Assembly (NCBI RefSeq): GCF_029392875.1
Contig: NZ_CP113946.1
Location: 1,054,001-1,118,000 of the forward strand
Length of the DNA: 64,000 nt
From: Lactobacillus sp. ESL0677
GTDB lineage: Bacteria > Bacillota > Bacilli > Lactobacillales > Lactobacillaceae
Direction of reading: 5' to 3'
A model generated the notes under the pieces. It did no database searches and was not told the origin of the DNA. It saw nothing but the letters and a program-made list of their open reading frames with translations. How positions within the stretch are numbered: position 1 is the stretch's first letter; every line of letters begins with the position of its first letter. Below are positions 57,666 to 64,000 of this stretch, piece after piece. Made by a program: the position numbers and the translations under genes.

Positions 57666-59042
57666 TTATTTAGCTAACTTTGTTTGACGATAAAAATGAA
57701 ATGCTAAACCGATGATTAACCCAATTATTGCCGGAATAATCCAGTCCATACCAATTGCGGCAAATGGTAAAAGCCGTAATTGCAATGCACGAACTTGCAA
57801 GGCCCAGTGGGTTTGACTGATAACTGGTGGAAACGATGCAATCATATCGAAAATAGCAGGAATAATGGTTAATACAACTGCCCAAAAATAAACTATTGGG
57901 TCGTGGTCAAACAAGCTAGCCGTAATTGACAAGATAATTAAAACCATTGCAATTGGATAAATGAACATTAACATTGGCGTTGACCAAGAAATAATCGTAT
58001 CTAGCCCACAATTAGCGGTCAAAAATGATGCAAAAGTCATAATTCCTAGCCAAGCGTGATAACTAACCTTACTAAAACTACGATGAAAATCTTGTGCAAA
58101 TGCAGCAATTAAGCCAACCGCAGTCGTCAGACAAGTTAAGGTAACTAGAGTCGCCAATAAAGCATGACCGATATTACCTAAATAATAGGTAACAATTTGA
58201 TTGAAAACAGTCCCGCCATCTGGTGAAATATGGTAATGATTAAGCGTTGTTGCTCCAAGCCAGATCAAACCAATATAGATAATACCAATAGCGCTAGTCG
58301 CTAAGACTCCCGCACGAGCCGTAACCTTGGCATTACTTTTGGCGCTTGTCTTACCCAATTGCCGAACAGCAGAAACGATTGTATATCCAAAAGCTAATCC
58401 TGCCAAAGCGTCCATTGTGTTGTAGCCTTCCAAGAAGCCATTAAAAAATGGTGCACTTTGATAAGCTGCAGTTACCGGTTGTTGTTTAGCTGCACCCATC
58501 GGTGAAGAAAAGGCCATTAGGAAAATAGCAAAAAGCAATAATAGGAAAATGGGATTTAAAATTCGACCAATACTGTCCAAAATCGTTGATTGCTCGTAAG
58601 AAATGATAAATGCCAAAATAAAGAAAATTGCTGAAAAAATTAATAAACCGGGTTTAGCTAATTTTTGCGGTAAAACTGGCTGTAAACCAACCGCAAAGGA
58701 AATACTCGCTGTTCTCGGAGTAGCAAATAACGGTCCTAAAGTTAAGTGAATTAAGACCATAAAGACCAAAGCAAATTTAGGTCCTAGTGGCCGACCAATA
58801 TCAAAAACTCCCTTGGCGTGACTGGCACTAATTGCCAAAACTGCCAGAAGTGGTAACAGAACGGCAGTGATTAAAAAGCCAATCGTGGCAATTCCCCAAT
58901 TTGCACCAGACATTTGCCCTAGATGAATGGGAAAGATTAAGTTTCCTGCTCCAAAAAATAGCCCAAATAATAATGAGGCAACAACCAAATATTGTTTCCA
59001 CGTTAATGGTTTGGTATTTACGTCTCGTTCGATTTCTTCCAT
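57666..59042 (-). CDS. brnQ: Branched-chain amino acid transporter BrnQ, copy A
   Basis: A 458-residue LIVCS-family sodium symporter with about 12 membrane segments. Conserved stretches include FGLFFGAGNLIFPIHLGQ and GYNTMDALAGLAFG. It imports leucine, isoleucine and valine. It is highly similar to the next upstream gene and clearly a duplicate; each has its own promoter and T-box. GGAGG precedes ATG. Confidence 0.93.
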   Translation of the reverse strand: MEEIERDVNTKPLTWKQYLVVASLLFGLFFGAGNLIFPIHLGQMSGANWGIATIGFLITAVLLPLLAVLAISASHAKGVFDIGRPLGPKFALVFMVLIHLTLGPLFATPRTASISFAVGLQPVLPQKLAKPGLLIFSAIFFILAFIISYEQSTILDSIGRILNPIFLLLLFAIFLMAFSSPMGAAKQQPVTAAYQSAPFFNGFLEGYNTMDALAGLAFGYTIVSAVRQLGKTSAKSNAKVTARAGVLATSAIGIIYIGLIWLGATTLNHYHISPDGGTVFNQIVTYYLGNIGHALLATLVTLTCLTTAVGLIAAFAQDFHRSFSKVSYHAWLGIMTFASFLTANCGLDTIISWSTPMLMFIYPIAMVLIILSITASLFDHDPIVYFWAVVLTIIPAIFDMIASFPPVISQTHWALQVRALQLRLLPFAAIGMDWIIPAIIGLIIGLAFHFYRQTKLAK

Positions 59043-59152
59043 TTAATTAACCTCCAATTTTTATTCAATGCAATAATAGATTCATCATTGCTAGCACACG
59101 TATTCATTTTTCAAGATTGTCACTTCCTAAAAAGCGAAATTCAGCAGGTAAC

Positions 59153-59431
59153 TAAAAAAGCACCCTTGATTCTCAAAAATCAAGGGTGCTTTGGCACGGT
59201 ACCACCTATCTTACTAATAAATTATCAACAATAGCAATTTATTAGTCACTTCACGTACAACAATTGCGATACGCTAACACGTTAATGGGTGTCACCAATA
59301 CTAGCTACTTCTACTTCACTAGATAGCTCAAAGTTACTTTCCAGTCGCTGTCGTGGTTCATTTTCACCATCTGAACTCTCTTTGGCACTACTTGCAACTG
59401 TACTCTTCTTTTCTTCGCTTGTTTAAATATT
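59153..59431 (-). promoter_or_regulatory. T-box riboswitch of brnQ copy A
   Basis: The minus strand has the T-box core GGTGGTACCGTGCC (around 59195-59207), then terminator stem AGCACCCTTGAT / ATCAAGGGTGCT and T-run (59154-59192). Stem I lies upstream; a candidate specifier ATT (Ile) is at 59297-59299 in AGTATTGGTGACACC. It fills the 450-base gap before brnQ copy B. Uncharged tRNA should allow readthrough into brnQ. Confidence 0.9.
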
Positions 59432-59437
59432 AATGAT

Positions 59438-59466
59438 ATTTTAATCATTAAGCCATTTTTTGTCAA
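59438..59466 (-). promoter_or_regulatory. Promoter of the brnQ copy A T-box transcript
   Basis: Minus-strand consensus TTGACA (59461-59466) and TAAAAT (59438-59443), 17 bases apart, just after the stop of brnQ copy B. Confidence 0.85.
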
Positions 59467-59491
59467 CAAAAAATTAAAAAATTTGCTGAAA

Positions 59492-60874
59492 TTATGATTC
59501 TGTTTGTGCTGTTTTTACTTTGACAAAACTACAAGCAAGACCAATTACTAAGCCAACAAGAGCGGGAATTAACCAATCCATCCCAATTGCCGCAAACGGT
59601 AAATATTTAAGCTGCATAGCATGTAAAGCCAGTGCTATTGGACTTTGACTGACTACTGGCGGAAAGGCAGCAACCATGTCTAAAAATGCTGGGATTAATG
59701 TAAACAGCACAACCCAGAAATAAACAACAGGATCACGGTGAAATAATGATGATGAGATTGACAGTAAGATGAGCACCATGGCAAATGGATACAAAAACAT
59801 GAGCATTGGTGTTGACCACGAAATAATCGTATCCAGACCAAAGTTAGCCGTTAAAAATGAAGCTAGCGTCATCAAAAATAGCCAAGCATGGTAACTTACT
59901 TTAGAAAAACTACGATGAAAATCTTGTGCAAATGCTGCAATTAGGCCAACAGCGGTCGTCAAACAGGTCACGGTAATTAGAGTTGCTAGCAAAGCATGAC
60001 CAAAGCTGCCGAGATAATAAGTAACAATTTGGTTAAAGGCCACACCACCATCTGGTGATAATTTAAAATGATTCAAAGTTGTAGCACCAAGCCAAATTAA
60101 CGCAACATAGATTAAACCAATCGCACCTGTTGCTAGGACACCAGCCTTAGCCGTTACTTTAGCATTACTCTTGGCAGTGGTTTTACCCATTTGCCGAACA
60201 GCAGTTACGACTGTTACCCCAAAAGCTAGTCCAGCCAAGGCATCCATTGTATTATAACCTTGCAAAAAGCCATTAAAAAATGGTGCTTGCTGATAAGCGA
60301 CCGTTACTTTTTGGGCATTAGCGCGACCCATCGGTGAGAAAAAGCCTAACAAAAAGATAACAAATAGCAGTAACAAAAACAGTGGATTTAATATTTTTCC
60401 GATACTAGTTAAAATATTGGATTCCTTATATGCAACTAAAAAGGCACAGATGAAAAACAGTGCGGAAAAGACAAACAATCCTGGTTGCGCCCATGATTTA
60501 GGCAGGAGCGGCAAAACACCAACGGTAAATGAAATACTAGCAGTACGTGGTGTTCCAAAGAGCGGACCGATTGTTAAGTGAATTAACACCATAAAAATCA
60601 ACGCAAAAGCAGAACCTAGTGGCAGCCCAATATCATAAACGCCTTTGGCATGCGTTACGCTAATTGCCAAAACTGATAGTAATGGTAATAAGACTGCAGT
60701 TACCAAAAAGCCAAGGGTAGCTTGACCCCAATTAGCCCCTGCCATTTGGCCTAAATGGATGGGAAAAATTAAATTTCCAGCGCCAAAAAATAAGCCAAAT
60801 AGCAATGACGCTACAACTAAATACTGTTTCCACGTTAATGGTTTTTGATTAACATCTTGTTCTAATTCCTTCAT
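59492..60874 (-). CDS. brnQ: Branched-chain amino acid transporter BrnQ, copy B
   Basis: A 460-residue LIVCS-family transporter nearly collinear with copy A from end to end (same FGLFFGAGNLIFPIHLGQ and GYNTMDALAGLAFG stretches). Differences are scattered conservative changes, mostly in membrane segments. Own T-box and promoter upstream; GGAGG precedes ATG. Function as isoleucine/leucine/valine importer is from the family. Confidence 0.93.
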   Translation of the reverse strand: MKELEQDVNQKPLTWKQYLVVASLLFGLFFGAGNLIFPIHLGQMAGANWGQATLGFLVTAVLLPLLSVLAISVTHAKGVYDIGLPLGSAFALIFMVLIHLTIGPLFGTPRTASISFTVGVLPLLPKSWAQPGLFVFSALFFICAFLVAYKESNILTSIGKILNPLFLLLLFVIFLLGFFSPMGRANAQKVTVAYQQAPFFNGFLQGYNTMDALAGLAFGVTVVTAVRQMGKTTAKSNAKVTAKAGVLATGAIGLIYVALIWLGATTLNHFKLSPDGGVAFNQIVTYYLGSFGHALLATLITVTCLTTAVGLIAAFAQDFHRSFSKVSYHAWLFLMTLASFLTANFGLDTIISWSTPMLMFLYPFAMVLILLSISSSLFHRDPVVYFWVVLFTLIPAFLDMVAAFPPVVSQSPIALALHAMQLKYLPFAAIGMDWLIPALVGLVIGLACSFVKVKTAQTES

Positions 60875-60962
60875 ACTTAACCTCCATTGGGATAAAATTG
60901 CTCAATTCTTGTTTGGATGCTAATTTTAACTTTCATCAGTCCATCACCTGCCTATTCTGCAA

Positions 60963-61243
60963 TAAAAAAGCACCCTTGAATTTTCTTCAAGGGTGCTTGC
61001 TCGGCACGGTACCACCTATTTTACTGTCTAATTTGCGTGTACCTAAATCAAACAGTCACTTCACGTACGGCCAAAAACAGCGATACGCTAACACGATAAT
61101 GGGTGTTACCAATCCTAGTTACTTGATTCACTAGATAGCTCCAAGGGATTTTCTGTTTGCATTCGTGATTCCATTTCAGTAACCGGAACTCTCTGTACAT
61201 TACCTGCAAACTTACTTTTCTTTTCATTGCTTTTCAAATATTA
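60963..61243 (-). promoter_or_regulatory. T-box riboswitch of brnQ copy B
   Basis: The T-box core GGTGGTACCGTGCC lies around 61003-61016 on the minus strand, with terminator stem AGCACCCTTGAA / TTCAAGGGTGCT at 60964-61000. Candidate specifier ATT is at 61111-61113 in GGATTGGTAACACC. Sequence and layout closely match the copy A T-box, so the leader was duplicated with the gene. It occupies most of the 470-base gap. Confidence 0.9.
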
Positions 61244-61248
61244 AGGAT

Positions 61249-61277
61249 ATTTTAATTATTAACTCATTATTTGTCAA
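61249..61277 (-). promoter_or_regulatory. Promoter of the brnQ copy B T-box transcript
   Basis: Minus-strand TTGACA (61272-61277) and TAAAAT (61249-61254), 17 bases apart, the same arrangement as for copy A. Confidence 0.85.
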
Positions 61278-61288
61278 GCAAAATTAAG

Positions 61289-61327
61289 TAAAAAAATACA
61301 ACAGCATAAATAAATGTTGCTGTATTA
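61289..61327 (-). terminator. Terminator downstream of the second DASS transporter
   Basis: Minus-strand AATACAGCAACAT pairs, with two G-U pairs, with ATGCTGTTGTATT and is followed by seven Ts. Confidence 0.8.
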
Positions 61328-61343
61328 ATATTTATCAAGCCTT

Positions 61344-62759
61344 TTACCACATACCAATTACTTTGGTCCAAAGCAATCCGCCGCCAAGCCAGATAATATT
61401 TAAAACCACACCGATAATTGCACTTAATTTCCACCAATCTTTATTAGAAACATAACCAGTTGATGAAAGTAAAGCTGCAGGACCAGCAGAATAAGTTGAA
61501 GTTGATAGGTATAATGAGCCATCAAGAGCAAGCATTAAAGCTGCCATCAATGGTGGAACTCCGGCACCAATCGCAACTGATAAAAATCCGGCATACAAAG
61601 CTGAAATTTGAGTTGAAATACTTGGAAATAAGTAGTGTAAGTAGAAGTAAACTAGGTAAAGAATTACCAAAACCCAAATCCAGTTCATTCCGTGTAATGC
61701 ATTACCCAAAGTCTTTGAAAACCATGGAAAGAAGCCTAATGTCATTAGTTTTTGTGACATTAACATGATAATTGACAACCAAGTTAAAATATTCCAAGCA
61801 AAACTTTGACCGAGTAAGTCTTTAACATTAATTACGCCAGTAATTAACAATAGAGCTACGGCAATAAAACTAACTTCGGTTGCATCAATACCAAATTTTG
61901 AGCCAATAAGCCATAAAACAACGGCCAAGATGAAGACAACGGCCATAATTTTTTCGGCAACAGTTGTTTTACCTAATTCCTTCAGTTTGTTATCAGCCCA
62001 TGCATGAGCATTTGGTGTTGCCTTAACCTCAGGTGGATAAATCTTATATAAAATAAGCGGTACAACAATTAAAGAAATAATTCCGGGGACGATTGCAGCA
62101 ACAAACCATTGCATCCATGAAATTGAGATGTTCTGCGTTTTAGCAATTCCCAATGCTACCATGTTACCAGCAAGTCCAGTAAGGAACATAGTGGAGGTAA
62201 CAATGTTCACTTCGTATTCATTAAAGACCAAGAATGAACCCATTTTTCTTTGAGTACCCTTCTTAGGATCAGAGCCCATTTCTTTGGACAAGTTATCAAT
62301 AATTGGGTACATAATACCGTTAACCCGAGCATTATTACTTGGAATTCCAATTGCTAAAACAGTTTCAACCATTGATAATGCGTATGCCAGACCTAAAGTT
62401 CTCTTGCCAAATGTTTTAACAAAAAAGTAAGCGATTCTTTTACCCAGACCTGACTTAATAAAGCCAGCAGCCATGAACATACACATTGCAACCATCCAAG
62501 CAGTTGAATTACCAAATCCAGCTGTGACTTCGTCCATCTTAAAGATGCCAGTCAAAGTTGCAATTACGATAGCAATAATTGTAGTTGCCATCATTGGTAA
62601 TGGTTTAGTAACACAGGCAATAATTGTCGCAATAAAAATTGCAAACAGATGCCATGCAGGAACACTAATTGCAGCAGGCTTTACCGGCGTTACTAGCCAT
62701 AAGATGATGCCAACTGCTACTGGCAGCAGCCACTTTTTCCATTCAAATTTATCTAACAT
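61344..62759 (-). CDS. DASS-family dicarboxylate transporter, second copy
   Basis: A 471-residue DASS transporter with about 12 membrane segments, paralogous to the one at 46979-48445 (shared CVTKPLPMMATT, IGIPSNNARVNG, and the same VIGMW end). Its ATG overlaps the flavoprotein stop (TAATG). Pairing with a fumarate-reductase-like gene suggests import of fumarate or malate and export of succinate; inferred. Confidence 0.88.
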   Translation of the reverse strand: MLDKFEWKKWLLPVAVGIILWLVTPVKPAAISVPAWHLFAIFIATIIACVTKPLPMMATTIIAIVIATLTGIFKMDEVTAGFGNSTAWMVAMCMFMAAGFIKSGLGKRIAYFFVKTFGKRTLGLAYALSMVETVLAIGIPSNNARVNGIMYPIIDNLSKEMGSDPKKGTQRKMGSFLVFNEYEVNIVTSTMFLTGLAGNMVALGIAKTQNISISWMQWFVAAIVPGIISLIVVPLILYKIYPPEVKATPNAHAWADNKLKELGKTTVAEKIMAVVFILAVVLWLIGSKFGIDATEVSFIAVALLLITGVINVKDLLGQSFAWNILTWLSIIMLMSQKLMTLGFFPWFSKTLGNALHGMNWIWVLVILYLVYFYLHYLFPSISTQISALYAGFLSVAIGAGVPPLMAALMLALDGSLYLSTSTYSAGPAALLSSTGYVSNKDWWKLSAIIGVVLNIIWLGGGLLWTKVIGMW

Positions 62760-64000
62760 TATTTTTCTCCTTTATTTTTGGCTTTACCGATTGCTTGATT
62801 AACAGCTTCTACTAAGGCTTTAGTGGTAGTCGTTGCGCCTGAAATTGCGTCAACATCTGTCGAGTTTTGGTCAATTATTTGTTGAGGCAACTGCTTAATT
62901 GCAACTGCACCAATGCCTTCAGTTTCATGATTTTCAAGTACTTCAACATTGCTAATAGTCTGATCCTGATAAGTTACCCGAACCAAGACTTTACCACCAA
63001 TTCCAGCCTCAGATGACCCTAAATATTGGTTAGCCTTAAGTTCAATCTTACTTTCACTTTCGTTATCAACTAAGTCATTAATTCGCGGTACTTGGTTAGT
63101 AAGTTCGACTTCTGCAGTGTCTGACAGCTGCGCTACATTTTCGCCGGCAATTTTGCCAAAAATCAAACATTCTGCTAAATTACCGCCACCTTGATAACGA
63201 TTAGCACAGATACCACCCAATTCTCCAGCACTGTATAGGCGTTTAATCGGCTGATCAGCATTATTGAGAACTCTAGCTTGTTCATCATGTTGTGGGCCAC
63301 CTTGAGTATTCAAAACAGCTGGAGCTAGCTTAATAGCATATACGGCATCATTTAAGTCAAAGCTACTCATCGTTTCTGGTGCCCGCTCAAATTCTAAGTC
63401 ACGGCCACTATCTGCAAATTGATTGAACCGGGCAATTGTAGTAGTTAAAGTATCGGCAGGTAACTTCATTTTGTCTGCTAAAGCGGCTACTGAATTTGCC
63501 TTAATTAACTTGTCAAAGAAATTTTGATATTTTAAATTACCAGCTTTTTGTTCTTGAACAAATTTTTGATATTGTTGTTCATCAAAGACAAGCCAGGCAT
63601 GATCATAAGCGTGTGGCAACAAGTAATCGCCATGTTGGAAAATATGTCCGTGGCGGAATTTTGCATCCTCACGCATAAATCGACTACCATCATCAGCTAC
63701 GGCAATAATTGAACCTGATTTCACATTCTGCCAGCCACTGATTTGGCGACCACGCTGACCAGCTTCTTCTGCAATCACGTAGCTAGGAACTATGCCAAGG
63801 GATTCATAATTACTCATGTGCCACATCCTAGCACCAACTTCACCAGCCATCTTGATACCGTCACCCTTGTTATACAAAGTACCCAATGGGGTTAAGTGGG
63901 TAATGTGTAAGTAATCCTGTTGCATTTTATCGTTATTTTCAAAACCGCCGGTTGCAAGCACTACGCCCTTTTTGACATGAATATAGTACTGCTTTTCTTG
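62759..64000 (-). CDS. Fumarate reductase-like flavoprotein with FMN-binding domain (partial)
   Basis: The C-terminal part of a flavocytochrome c-type reductase; the frame stays open to the window end at 64000, so the N-terminal FAD loop is missing from view. Seen are VVLATGGFENND, a catalytic region with RYQGGGNLAECLIFG, and a C-terminal FMN_bind domain ending SGATTTTKALVEA. In this family ApbE attaches FMN covalently to the Thr of that motif. Related enzymes reduce fumarate, urocanate or other alkenes. The gene at 50330 lacks this FMN domain. Confidence 0.9.
   Translation of the reverse strand, partial: QEKQYYIHVKKGVVLATGGFENNDKMQQDYLHITHLTPLGTLYNKGDGIKMAGEVGARMWHMSNYESLGIVPSYVIAEEAGQRGRQISGWQNVKSGSIIAVADDGSRFMREDAKFRHGHIFQHGDYLLPHAYDHAWLVFDEQQYQKFVQEQKAGNLKYQNFFDKLIKANSVAALADKMKLPADTLTTTIARFNQFADSGRDLEFERAPETMSSFDLNDAVYAIKLAPAVLNTQGGPQHDEQARVLNNADQPIKRLYSAGELGGICANRYQGGGNLAECLIFGKIAGENVAQLSDTAEVELTNQVPRINDLVDNESESKIELKANQYLGSSEAGIGGKVLVRVTYQDQTISNVEVLENHETEGIGAVAIKQLPQQIIDQNSTDVDAISGATTTTKALVEAVNQAIGKAKNKGEK

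Noticed and set aside
1-64000. CRISPR arrays, tRNA or rRNA genes, insertion sequences, prophage
   Set aside because: No regularly spaced repeats, cloverleaf sequences, transposase or phage genes were found on reading both strands.

Overview
The window is a low-GC Firmicute chromosome segment. Gene content and order (rpoD-dnaG-glyS-glyQ with a T-box, recO-era-ybeY-phoH, hisS-aspS with a T-box, pepT, brnQ with T-boxes, an anaerobic citrate lyase operon) fit Lactobacillus sensu stricto (L. acidophilus/delbrueckii group). That is inferred from family recognition; no search was run. No rRNA, tRNA, CRISPR array, prophage or insertion sequence was seen.

Region 1 (1-8.4 kb) is an accessory catabolic locus. 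A minus-strand operon encodes an NhaC-type permease, an MtnK-like sugar kinase, an MtnA-like sugar-1-phosphate isomerase, a D-2-hydroxyacid dehydrogenase, an FGGY kinase and a class II aldolase. It faces a divergent iron-type alcohol dehydrogenase, and two cre-like boxes lie in the shared promoter region. The kinase/isomerase/aldolase trio matches the DHAP-shunt logic known for 5-deoxyribose and methylthioribose; the dehydrogenase and second kinase are not explained by it.

Region 2 (8.5-13.1 kb) is a YtrA-like regulator, an ABC ATPase and four tandem paralogous membrane proteins that share an SQTWRL motif.

Region 3 (13.3-40.7 kb) is mostly housekeeping: pepT, a Nif3 protein, trmK, rpoD, dnaG, glyS/glyQ, recO, era, ybeY, phoH, yqeY, rpsU, a PpsR-type kinase/pyrophosphorylase, msrA/msrB, a YitT protein, an aminotransferase, tpx, aspS/hisS, dtd, rel, prmA and ybaK. 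Within it are a frameshifted NUDIX gene, a candidate 125-nt structured RNA, and a 5' leader of the YitT gene with two perfect interleaved 9-nt pairings (pseudoknot topology) reaching the start codon.

Region 4 (40.8-53.2 kb) is a citrate-to-succinate module: a SorC-type regulator, citX, citCDEF, an alpha/beta hydrolase, a DASS transporter, an RraA-like protein that could decarboxylate oxaloacetate, an LDH-fold malate dehydrogenase (Arg at the specificity position), frdA and fumC. Together these can turn citrate into acetate plus oxaloacetate, then either pyruvate or malate, fumarate and succinate.

Region 5 (53.3-64 kb) holds a decayed cutC remnant, a CPBP protease, a nicotinamidase-like hydrolase, a CopB-type copper ATPase, two tandem brnQ transporters each with its own T-box (candidate AUU specifier), and a second DASS transporter overlapping a fumarate-reductase-like flavoprotein with an FMN-attachment domain, cut by the window end.
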